Shown here: positions 38,489 to 47,600 of the stretch, one piece after another
How the letters are laid out: the number at the start of each line of letters is the position of its first letter
How positions within the stretch are numbered: position 1 is the stretch's first letter
Source: an uncultured Draconibacterium sp.
GTDB taxonomy: Bacteria > Bacteroidota > Bacteroidia > Bacteroidales > Prolixibacteraceae
Reading direction: 5' to 3'
Length of the DNA stretch: 64,000 nucleotides
Assembly (NCBI RefSeq): GCF_963675585.1
Contig: NZ_OY776414.1
Span: forward strand, 3,327,001 to 3,391,000
The notes under the pieces: generated by a model
The model's database searches: none
What the model was told of the DNA's origin: nothing
The model's input: only the letters and a program-made list of their open reading frames with translations
Translations under genes and position numbers: made by a program

Positions 38489-39241
38489 CTATTCGAAGTG
38501 AAATGACAGCGTAAATATTTTCGAACGCAAACTTTTTATCGATTGCGAATAATACTGTCTTTGAGTAGGAGCAGGTAAATCTCCAAGCTGATTGTTTAAT
38601 CCGAAACTAAATTTTGCCTCTACTGAAAATCTAAAGAAAGGAAAATAATGATCCCATCCCCCACCTGCTTCGGCATAAAAACCACCGCTTTTAAGTTTAA
38701 TCAAATCTTCTTGTGCAGTTCTTGAAATATCCTGACGATAGGCACTTCCAAAAATTACATAAGGCCGGTCATTATTTATCCGGCGAGCTTTGTATTTTAT
38801 AAGCAAGGGAAAATCGAGGAATGTTGATTTTACCGAATAATACGACAAATTCTCGTCATACACATTAATATCTTTAACCGGAACATTAAATGTTATTTGC
38901 CGCTCGCCAAACGAAAGGCCGGGCTGAAAACGCAGGTTAAAATCTTTCGACAATCGTAAACTTGAAATGATTCCCACTGTAAATCCGGGAATAAGTGTTG
39001 CTACATCCGAACGAATAATACTTCCTTTTGTAATACGGTCAAGCGGATAAGGAATAAAATCGGGATTCTCACCAATTGGATTGTAGTTGGCAATATTAAA
39101 ATCGAGCGTATTAACACCAATTGTAAAACCAAAGTGAATTAATTTATCATCAAAGGTGGTAAGGTAATTCACTCGCTGTTTTTGCGCAAACGAACTAAAA
39201 CACCAAACAGTCAACAGTATGGAGATAAATATTTTCTTCAC
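38489..39241 (-). CDS. PorT family outer-membrane beta-barrel protein
   Basis: 250 residues with a signal peptide (cleaved after SSFAQ) and alternating beta-strand pattern ending in an aromatic strand (SKIFTLSFHFE). The PorT family takes part in the type IX secretion machinery in Bacteroidota, and porT often neighbours ubiE, as here (60-bp gap). The presence of a T9SS substrate at 44627-50179 agrees with this reading. Confidence 0.75.
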   Translation of the reverse strand: MKKIFISILLTVWCFSSFAQKQRVNYLTTFDDKLIHFGFTIGVNTLDFNIANYNPIGENPDFIPYPLDRITKGSIIRSDVATLIPGFTVGIISSLRLSKDFNLRFQPGLSFGERQITFNVPVKDINVYDENLSYYSVKSTFLDFPLLIKYKARRINNDRPYVIFGSAYRQDISRTAQEDLIKLKSGGFYAEAGGGWDHYFPFFRFSVEAKFSFGLNNQLGDLPAPTQRQYYSQSIKSLRSKIFTLSFHFE

Positions 39242-39301
39242 TTTATTTCGTAATTCCTTTTCTTCAAAACAAGAAAACAGTTAAAATATTGTTTTCAGCT
39301 A

Positions 39302-40030
39302 TTAAATATCGGGTTTGTGTGCTTCGTAAATCGATGCAATTCCAAAAGTCTGTCTGAAACATTTGTTGTTCACAAAACCAATTTTGGCTAAAATACTCAA
39401 AAAATTATCACCATCCGGAAATTCTTTCACCGATTCAGGCAAATAGGAATAAGCACTACTATCTTTTGATACCATGCGCCCAATAAACGGTAAAATATGC
39501 ATGAAATAAAACATATAAATCTGTTTAAATGGGGCCGAAACCGGTTTAGAAAATTCAAGTACAAAAAATACACCTCCCGGTTTAATAACTCTCCGTATTT
39601 CAGCAAGACCTTTTTCAAGATTTTCAAAGTTGCGAACTCCAAAACCAACTATCGCGGCATCAAAAGTTTCACTTTCAAAAGGTAAATTCTCGGAATCAGC
39701 CTTTTGAAATACAATCCGTTCTTTAAGATTCTTTTTTGATATCTTTTTGCGGGCTACACTTAGCATTCCTTCCGAAATATCAATTCCTGTAATCTGAGTT
39801 CCGGGAATATTCGAAGCAGCCACCGCAAAATCTCCCGTACCGGTAGCAATATCAAGTATTTGAACCGGCGAATGGGTTTTTAGCTTCTTTATGGTTTTTT
39901 TACGCCAGAGCTTATCAATGTTGACAGAAAGAATATGATTTAGTGTATCATATTTTGGAGAGATATTATCAAACATCTCTTCAACCTGCCCCTTTTTCGA
40001 TTGTTTTGACTGTTTATACGGTAAGGCCAT
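39302..40030 (-). CDS. Demethylmenaquinone/ubiquinone methyltransferase
   Basis: 242-residue class I SAM-dependent methyltransferase with UbiE motifs: MFDNISPKYDTLNHILSVNID, the SAM-binding ILDIATGTGDFAVAA, and EIRRVIKPGGVFFVLEFSKP. In menaquinone-using anaerobes and facultative members it makes the last step of menaquinone synthesis (MenG). Its ATG overlaps the stop of the upstream gene by one base (TAATG), so translation is probably coupled. Confidence 0.95.
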   Translation of the reverse strand: MALPYKQSKQSKKGQVEEMFDNISPKYDTLNHILSVNIDKLWRKKTIKKLKTHSPVQILDIATGTGDFAVAASNIPGTQITGIDISEGMLSVARKKISKKNLKERIVFQKADSENLPFESETFDAAIVGFGVRNFENLEKGLAEIRRVIKPGGVFFVLEFSKPVSAPFKQIYMFYFMHILPFIGRMVSKDSSAYSYLPESVKEFPDGDNFLSILAKIGFVNNKCFRQTFGIASIYEAHKPDI

Positions 40031-41076
40031 TAAACTCCAACAGTCATTTTGTCAATATATCCAAATGATTCGTCATCCACACGGATTTCACCTTTGGTAA
40101 CATGTCCCAGGGTGAAAAAAGGAATTTTTGTTTCAGTCATCACATCCACAAACTCTTCTTCCAAACCTGGATTTACACCAACTATAATCCGTCCCATTGA
40201 TTCCCCGAATAAAAATGCGTCCATTCGTGTTTCGGCATCGGTAGTAATATCAAATCCCAGGTTATTTGGTATGGCAGCACGTAACAAGGTAAAAAACAAT
40301 CCGCCTTTACCAACCGGGCTGGCACTTTCAATTAACTTCTCTTCGTTTAACCTCTTTAAAGCTTTTTGAATACCAATTTCTTCGTTGATATCAAATGCAG
40401 GCAGAGGAGAATCAGATATACCATGGAAAAACTCAAGATATTCCGAAGAATTTACATCGTCGCGTGTTTTTCCAATTAGAAAAATATGATTTCCTTTTTT
40501 CTTAAACGTATGTGTTGTTATTTTCTCCTTATCCGCCACCTGTGCCATCATACTAACAATAATGGTGGGAGGAACAATTCCATGTTCTGAAAAATTATCA
40601 AAACGAATTTTACGATCTGATATTTGTAGATTAAACTTTTGCGCGGCGTTTTCAAGTCCTTTTTTGGCTCCTGAAGCGATTAAACCTCCATTTGGATCTG
40701 CAACATTAATATGGTACAACAGTGCACTTACAGCAGTTGGCAGAGCACCAAAACACAACATTTTCCGGGTAGCTCTCGAAATCAGTATCTCGGTCGCTTT
40801 TTGCGGATCACTCTCAAGATGGTGGTGAAAGGCGTGCGTACTCATAGCCATTGCATGACCGTTATTATCCAAATCAAACAAACCGGTCTCGTCCGTATCA
40901 CTATTCCCTATCGATTCCGGGGATATATTTTGGTCAGTAAAATCATTAAAATAATTAATGGTCGACAGGTTTGGATTAACCATCAAAGAAAAGATTACCT
41001 CTTCAATGTTCTCTGGTTCAGGAATCATCTCAATCGTAAACTCCTTTTCGGTTTGAACTGTTTCACTCATAGCCAT
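40030..41076 (-). CDS. AIR synthase-related (PurM/PurL-like) protein
   Basis: 348 residues. It resembles one synthetase half of FGAM synthase or PurM: an ATP-binding NGHAMAMSTHAFHHH region, MLCFGALPTAVSALLYHINV, an IASGAKKGLENAA segment, LPAFDINEEIGIQKAL and a KGGLFFTLLRAAIP loop. PurM-like proteins activate carbonyl or amide groups with ATP. At about half the size of a full PurL it is not a complete FGAM synthase, and the reaction here is unknown. ubiE follows with a one-base overlap. A -7 box TACCTTTG (41109-41102) is upstream. Confidence 0.75.
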   Translation of the reverse strand: MAMSETVQTEKEFTIEMIPEPENIEEVIFSLMVNPNLSTINYFNDFTDQNISPESIGNSDTDETGLFDLDNNGHAMAMSTHAFHHHLESDPQKATEILISRATRKMLCFGALPTAVSALLYHINVADPNGGLIASGAKKGLENAAQKFNLQISDRKIRFDNFSEHGIVPPTIIVSMMAQVADKEKITTHTFKKKGNHIFLIGKTRDDVNSSEYLEFFHGISDSPLPAFDINEEIGIQKALKRLNEEKLIESASPVGKGGLFFTLLRAAIPNNLGFDITTDAETRMDAFLFGESMGRIIVGVNPGLEEEFVDVMTETKIPFFTLGHVTKGEIRVDDESFGYIDKMTVGV

Positions 41077-41325
41077 TACTTTTCTTAAGTTTGTGCAGAA
41101 GCAAAGGTAATTAAGTACATCATTTTTCCATAAAAATTGCCGAATTTTTTACTTAAGCAGCCAGGCAAAAAGTGTTGATGAAGTTGTATCTGCTTCAAAA
41201 ACAATCCTTTTTAGTCTTTTTTTAACAAGCTTGTGTGGAATCAACAAGGTGAGTTGAATTACTAAAAAAAATCTGTAATCGCCAAAGCAATTATTTAATT
41301 AACTTTGTGATACAAAATTTAGAAA

Positions 41326-42036
41326 ATGTTAGACGCTATAATAATTACACCTGTTAAAGATTCACTGGAAACGACAAAACAAACAATTGAAGCCATTTGT
41401 AATGCAGATGGTAATTTTGAGTATTATGTTTTTAATGATTTTAGCCAGACTGAAACCAAAAATTACTTAATCGAAGCACAAAAACAGTTTAATTTTCAAC
41501 TCGTACATCTCGAAGATATTACCAACACACCATCGCCAAATTACAAATTGGTATTACAAAATGCCCAGAAAATTGCGAATAACAAAAAGTGTGCTTTGGG
41601 AATTATAGAATCGGATGTGGTAATTAAAAAAGATACGATTACAAACCTGATTACCATTTTGAGTACGCAGAAAAATCCGGGAGTTGTTGGCGCAATAACT
41701 GTTGACAATGCAAACAACTACAATTTTCCATATAATTTTGAAAAGATTAAAAGCAATGAAGTTGTTAATACCATACACAGCTTAAGCTTCTGTTGTACTC
41801 TTCTCTCACCTGATTTTCTTTTGCAGTTTAGCTTTAACGAACTCGCCGACAATAAAGACTGGTTTGATGTTTTTATCAGTCGTCAATCTAAAAAATTAGG
41901 TTTTAACAACTATTTGGCAAAAGGTATCGAGGTTCTGCATCAACCACATTCAAGCAGGCCCTGGAAAAATCTGAAATATAAAAATCCGGTACTCTACTAC
42001 ATGAAAAAAGTATTTCTTAAACGCGATAGAATATAA
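41326..42036 (+). CDS. Glycosyltransferase-like (GT2/GT-A) protein
   Basis: 236 residues with the GT-A opening MLDAIIITPVKDSLETTKQTI and a DxD-type region GIIESDVVIKKDTITNL. A later SHxH-like HQPHSSRPWKNLKY segment resembles acceptor regions of GT2 enzymes. It is a cytosolic sugar transferase by family; acceptor and donor are unknown. It is the first gene of an operon with a LytS kinase (1-bp gap) and LytTR regulator. A TAACTTTG box at 41300-41307 may be its -7 element. Confidence 0.65.
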   Translation: MLDAIIITPVKDSLETTKQTIEAICNADGNFEYYVFNDFSQTETKNYLIEAQKQFNFQLVHLEDITNTPSPNYKLVLQNAQKIANNKKCALGIIESDVVIKKDTITNLITILSTQKNPGVVGAITVDNANNYNFPYNFEKIKSNEVVNTIHSLSFCCTLLSPDFLLQFSFNELADNKDWFDVFISRQSKKLGFNNYLAKGIEVLHQPHSSRPWKNLKYKNPVLYYMKKVFLKRDRI

Positions 42037-42037
42037 T

Positions 42038-43093
42038 ATGCCTCAACGCATCCTAAATAAACGCTATAAACTAATCGGACATATTGTTTTCTGGTTAAGC
42101 AGTATCACATTTCTCTGTTTTATATTTTTTCTGTACAGCCGCGAGATTAACCTGGCACTTATAACCAAAGCATTAATTACGAACATTGGTTTCGCAGTTA
42201 GTGTTTACATAAATTTATACGTTTTAATACCAAAATTTCTTAAAAAGAAAAACTACATATTTTATGTTTTTTGGCTCGTTCTGCTTTTAACATTAAGCAG
42301 TTTGCTTATTCAGTTTATTATCGTCTATCCACTTCATCAGATACTCGATGTTTCAGATAATTTTTCATCGTTGACCACTGATACGCATTCCGCCTTCTTT
42401 TTTGCTACTTTTTTCTATGTTTTAATTTCTTCGTTTTTAAAGTTTATAAAAGATTGGCTATCCATGCAGGACTTAAATTATAAACTGGCAAAAATAGAAC
42501 AGCAAAAACTGGAAGCAGAACTAAAAACACTTAAAGGACAACTTAATCCTCACTTTCTCTTTAATTCGTTAAATAATATCTATTCTTTGGCTTTAACACA
42601 ATCGGAGAAAGTACCCGAACTAATTCTTAAACTTTCCGATTTAATGCGTCATATCTTGTATGAATCGCGGGAAAACTACATTCAGCTGAATAAGGAAATT
42701 GAATTTGTGGATAATTTTATTGCATTGCAGAAAATACGTACAGCTGAAATAACAAAAATAAATTATACAAAAACCGGAACTATCCCTTCGGGAAGAATTG
42801 CCCCTTTGCTTTTCGAACCTTTTATCGACAATGCATTTAAACATGGACTGCCCGGTACCGAAAATTCTGATTTTATAAATATTACCTTTACATTTGAAGG
42901 TGATAACAACGTACTTTTCAAGCTGGAAAACAACTATGAATCTTCCGAATTATGGAAGAAAAAGGACTCAGGTATTGGAATTGAAAATGTAAAGCAACGT
43001 TTGAAGCATTTATATGCCAAGAATGAATACGCGTTGGATATTTCCAAAAAGGATCAGGTATTTTCAGTTTTACTAAAGCTAAAACTTAAATAG
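42038..43093 (+). CDS. LytS/YehU-type sensor histidine kinase
   Basis: 351 residues: four hydrophobic segments (about 12-34, 42-62, 72-100 and 115-135), then LNPHFLFNSLNNIYSL with the likely phospho-His172. The ATPase N-box is FEPFIDNAFKHG and the late motif is SGIGIENVKQRLKHLY. It resembles the kinase at 189-1283 in size and layout but with different transmembrane text. It is followed after 1 bp by its regulator gene and preceded after 1 bp by the glycosyltransferase-like gene. Confidence 0.93.
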   Translation: MPQRILNKRYKLIGHIVFWLSSITFLCFIFFLYSREINLALITKALITNIGFAVSVYINLYVLIPKFLKKKNYIFYVFWLVLLLTLSSLLIQFIIVYPLHQILDVSDNFSSLTTDTHSAFFFATFFYVLISSFLKFIKDWLSMQDLNYKLAKIEQQKLEAELKTLKGQLNPHFLFNSLNNIYSLALTQSEKVPELILKLSDLMRHILYESRENYIQLNKEIEFVDNFIALQKIRTAEITKINYTKTGTIPSGRIAPLLFEPFIDNAFKHGLPGTENSDFINITFTFEGDNNVLFKLENNYESSELWKKKDSGIGIENVKQRLKHLYAKNEYALDISKKDQVFSVLLKLKLK

Positions 43094-43094
43094 T

Positions 43095-43817
43095 ATGGAA
43101 ATTAAGGCTCTTATAATCGATGATGAACCACTGGCTCAAAATGTGATAAAACAATACGCACTAAAGCTTCCTGATTTACATATTGTGGATACTTGCAACG
43201 ATGCAATTTGTGCCCACAAAGCTTTACTGGCATTTGATATAGATGTAATTTTTTTAGATATCAACATGCCTAAAATGTCCGGGATTTCATTTCTAAAGAA
43301 TCTAAAAAATGCGCCTTTGGTAATCTTTACAACAGCCTATTCGGAATATGCCCTGGAAGGTTATGAATTAAATGCCATTGACTATTTAAAAAAGCCTTTT
43401 TCTTTTGAACGGTTTTGTAAAGCCTATTACAAGGCGGAGGAATTGATTCAGTTACATAAAAATGCGCAAGCACCCAATTCCGTTAGTATTACCGCCAACG
43501 ACTTTCTATTTATAAAATCAAATAAAAAGTCGGTTAAAGTAAAATTCTCGGAGATCCTATATATCGAGGGCTTAGGTGATTATATTAAAATTCATCTTAC
43601 CGACAACAAGTTAGTAACCAATCTGTCGATGAAGAAAATATTTTCCTTGTTGCCTGAAAATCAATTTTACAGAACCCACAAATCGTTTATTATCTCACTC
43701 GACAAAGTAGATTCCGTTGAAGGCAATATGGTTTCAATCAATGGAAATAAACTTCCAATAGGCAATAGTTACCGTCAGGACTTCTTGTCGTTTGTTAATC
43801 GCTTTCTAGCCGATTAA
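43095..43817 (+). CDS. LytTR-family response regulator
   Basis: 240 residues: receiver domain (IIDDEPLAQNVI, phosphorylatable Asp55 in LDINMPKMSG) and LytTR domain (FYRTHKSFIISLDKVD). It is the cognate of the kinase at 42038. The last 12 bases of the gene overlap the 3' end of the convergent nitroreductase gene. Confidence 0.93.
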   Translation: MEIKALIIDDEPLAQNVIKQYALKLPDLHIVDTCNDAICAHKALLAFDIDVIFLDINMPKMSGISFLKNLKNAPLVIFTTAYSEYALEGYELNAIDYLKKPFSFERFCKAYYKAEELIQLHKNAQAPNSVSITANDFLFIKSNKKSVKVKFSEILYIEGLGDYIKIHLTDNKLVTNLSMKKIFSLLPENQFYRTHKSFIISLDKVDSVEGNMVSINGNKLPIGNSYRQDFLSFVNRFLAD

Positions 43818-44558
43818 ATCACCAAAAAAGCCTTGTTCCTTAAGTGTGTTTATCATCTGTTCGGAAAAATACTCGTTATCGGCCTTTTTATACCTCACAT
43901 CGGTAAATACCTGCGCCAGGCTTTCTTTATTGTTCTCCTTAACAAAATGTTTTGAACTTTCCAGACTCTCTTTAAAAGCGTATAATTCGTGTATACTTTG
44001 TTCGGAGTAGTCTGTGTATCTTTCATAGTGAATAATGCCTTCTAAGGGTATTCTATCGGTCAATGAAGGTTGTTCATCAGGATATCCTAAAGCAACTGTA
44101 GTAACAGGGAAAGTAAGTTTCGGCAAATTGAGGATATCAATTATTCCTTTTGCATTGTATGTAGTAGTTCCTAAATAACAAATACCCAATCCCTTGTTTT
44201 CGGCAGCAATACATACATTCTGTGCTACCAAAATTGCATCAATTACAGCGGTTGTAAACGATAAAAAGTTGTTGTATCCGGGCTCAGCATTATTAAGTTT
44301 ACACCACTTCGAAAAACGATTAAAATCAGCGATAAACGTTAATAATACGGGTGCTTGTTTTGCAATAGGTTGATTGAAATGTAACGGAGCAAGTTTCTCT
44401 TTCATTTTTTCATCTTTGGTAATTACAATACTGTATAATTGCATATTACCCGTTGTAGATGCTTTACTACCTGAATAAAGTAAACTTTTTAGCAAATCCT
44501 CATCTATTTGCTGCTGTCTAAACTTGCGTATGCTGACGTGTTTATTTAATAAATCCAT
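43806..44558 (-). CDS. Nitroreductase family protein (NfsA-like)
   Basis: About 250 residues from MDLLNKHVSIRKF (start 44558; an upstream ATG at 44567 adds MRN). It contains the FMN-contacting opening VSIRKFRQQQID, ASTTGNMQLYSIVITKDEK, and NKGLGICYLGTTTYNAKGI with the VALGYPDE end typical of the NfsA/Frp group. It reduces nitro compounds, quinones or flavins with NAD(P)H. It overlaps the neighbouring LytTR gene by 12 bp at the 3' end. Confidence 0.85.
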   Translation of the reverse strand: MDLLNKHVSIRKFRQQQIDEDLLKSLLYSGSKASTTGNMQLYSIVITKDEKMKEKLAPLHFNQPIAKQAPVLLTFIADFNRFSKWCKLNNAEPGYNNFLSFTTAVIDAILVAQNVCIAAENKGLGICYLGTTTYNAKGIIDILNLPKLTFPVTTVALGYPDEQPSLTDRIPLEGIIHYERYTDYSEQSIHELYAFKESLESSKHFVKENNKESLAQVFTDVRYKKADNEYFSEQMINTLKEQGFFGDLIG

Positions 44559-44577
44559 ATTTCTCAAATATATTAAA

Positions 44578-44612
44578 ATAAAAAAGGGAAGCTAATAGCT
44601 TCCCTTTTTAAT
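44578..44612 (-). terminator. Terminator of the adhesin gene
   Basis: A perfect 13-bp stem, AAAAAGGGAAGCT (44581-44593) with AGCTTCCCTTTTT (44597-44609), and a 3-base loop. Both strands carry a T-run, so it may act in both directions. It follows the adhesin stop by about 17 bp. Confidence 0.9.
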
Positions 44613-44626
44613 CAATCAATTCGGTA

Positions 44627-47600
44627 TTACCTTTTAATAATCCTTTCTGATTTAACGATTTCGTCGTTTGCTATTAAAGTAACAACGTAAACGCCAGTAA
44701 CCAGATTACCAGTACGGATTTCATAACTTGGATATTCAATATCTAGAACGCGCTGACCTGCGATGTTTGTAAGAACAACTCTTGTCAGTTTGTCATAGTT
44801 TTCAATCTTAATATGATCGTTGAATGGGTTAGGATATACTTTGAATTCAACAGCTGCCGATGGATTCACAACGTCAGTAGCCCAATCAGGACCAGTAGTA
44901 AACATCCAGTCACCAGTTACACCGTCCCATGCAAGACCGTCGCCGATAACTACACCGCTATCAACAGCCACAACATAAGTAGTGTTTTTGTCTAAACCAA
45001 TTTCTCCTTCACCTAATACATAGTCAACAGTAATTGTATTACCACTTACCATGTCTTCAGTAATTTCGATCATCAATAAAGCTTCAGTTGAATCTTCCGG
45101 TGTTACAGTTAAGTAACCCATAACAGAGTCGTTGAATGTAACTGCTCCTTCGAATACAATTTCGAAAGTTGGATGATTATCAGCGATAGTATCCATTGGA
45201 GTAACAGTATCAAGAACAGGCATAGCTCTGTCTTTTTCAGTTACTGTAACATTCAATTCAGCAGTACAAGCAGTATCAACAGCGTAGTAGAAAGAATACT
45301 CACCTACCATCAACATTGTATCAAGCATTGCATCTTCCATTACAAATTGTACAGCTTCGCCAGTATATGTTTCAATTGCAGTGTCCATGCTCATTGGGTA
45401 TGCAAGAGTGATCTCTTCCATTGCCGAACATTCGTGAACGTCCATTACTTTAATAGTATGCATTCCGCCACCAAGAACAACCATGTCTTCAGTAACTTCA
45501 ACACCGTCAACAAGAACTACGTATGGTGCAACACCACCTGCAGCAGTAATAGTTACTTCAGTACCACATCCACTTACAGCACCTTCAGTTACAGTAAGTT
45601 CAAGTGGAGAACTAATTACCTGGTCAAATGTCATTGAATCTTTTTCTGATACACAACCCATACTATCTACAACGTAGATTTCATAGTGCTGGTCATCATC
45701 ACTTTCGTTATCAAATTTGAAAGTTTGATCTAAGATAATGTCACCTGCAGGGAAGTATCCTGTTTCACCAAAGTGATCATCAGATTCAACTTCGTATTGT
45801 CTCCAAACTACTTTGAATTTACGTCCTTCTTCACCGGCTACAACAACTTTTACAGAAGCAGCTGTATCAGCATCACAAGTAATATCTACAACATCTACAA
45901 TTTCTGGTCCGGTAACCGGATCAATAGTGATCATGTTGGTAGTATCAGTACAATCGTTAGCGTCTTTTACAACAACTACGTAGTCGTGATCGATTTGCAC
46001 TAAGAAAGAGTTATCTGGCTGATAATCAGTCTTCAATACACCATCTTGCCACAATTGGAACATATATCCAGTCGGAGCATCAACTGATGCACTTTTCTCT
46101 AACGATTTAATAAGCGCGTAATCAACATTACCACCCATTACAGCAACCTCAATGTAACCTTCGTTTACATCAGGACAGCTAAATTCACCGTCTTTGATAA
46201 ACAATTCAGCTTGTAATACTTCAGGTTCAGTAATTACAACTGTATCAACACCTGTACAACCACTTAATGTATCCAATACTGTTACAATAATAGTATCAGC
46301 ACCAAGATCAGCTAAAGTATCACCAGAACCTAGTACAACACCTGCTAAACTTGTGAATTCTACTGTATAACCGCGGTCTTCTGCAACTTCTTCAACTTCA
46401 ATTGTAACAACTGCATCATCAACAACAATCATTGCAGTCATATCACCATTACAATCTACTTCCATATCGTCAATGTCAACAATTACTTCAACTTTTGGTT
46501 TAGCAATTGGTACACGCCAAGTGTTAACAACCTGACCTGCGTCATTGTATTCACCACCAGTGATACAACCGTTTTCGTCCATTACCCAAACAACCCATGT
46601 ACCAAACTCAGTTACTGAGAAGATACTGTCTGATTGCCATGCCGAGCTACTTGTAGCCGGAGGTAGTACAACGTGAGCAGGAAGTTCAGAAAGTTTAGCA
46701 GCGTAAACGTATTCACCTACACCACCAGCAGCCTGAAGTGAGAATTTACCTGGTTCAGCACAAGTAATGTCCTGAATTTTTGTAACACCAAGAGTTAAGT
46801 ACTCATCTGGCTCTTCAATTACAATAGTATCTAATGTTAAAGAACATTCTCCTAAGAAACTTTCATCATCACTTACTGTAACAACATAAAGACCAGCAGG
46901 TAATTCAGAAATTAAAGTATCTGTAACAACACCAGCAACCGGTGAAATAGATACATCATAGTCACCAGAACCACCAGTTATATTTAATTCGATACTACCA
47001 GTTTCACCATCTTTACAAGCAACATGGTTAACAACAGTAGCAACGGCAATTGTATCAGGAGAATCAATGGTTACAGAGTCCATAATAGTACATGGATTAT
47101 CTACACCTAATTCAGTTACATAAACTTCATATATACCAGGAGCAACATTCATAAATGTATGTACGCTGTCCATTGGGATACTAACTGTATCAACACCTGC
47201 TACTTCAATTTCGTAACCACTTACTAATGCTTTTCCACCTTCAATGGTAACTTCAATCATACCATCGTCTAGGTCACCACAAGCTGTAGTATCGTCAATA
47301 CCAAGTGCATCAACTGTAAGCACAGGAGGTTCAACAACAGTGAAAGTTTCGCTTCCACCATCACAGCCTAATGTATCTCTAAACCAAACAGTATAAGTAC
47401 CAGGTTCTGTGATTACAACATTTTTGTAATAGTCATATGAGAAAGCAGTTGATTTTTCATCATTACTAATCATTGGCTGCCAAGAAGCAGTTCCCAATTT
47501 AAACATTGGAGTTCCTTCATTACCACCTTCAAAATAAAGACGAACTAAACCATCAGCTGCACCAAAACATGAAATATCTTCTGCAACTGCATCAACATAA

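Noticed and set aside
44565-44572. Leaderless promoter for the nitroreductase
   Set aside because: TATATTTG lies 7 bp before the ATG on the minus strand, but there is no TTTG box at the right distance and the region overlaps the adhesin terminator.
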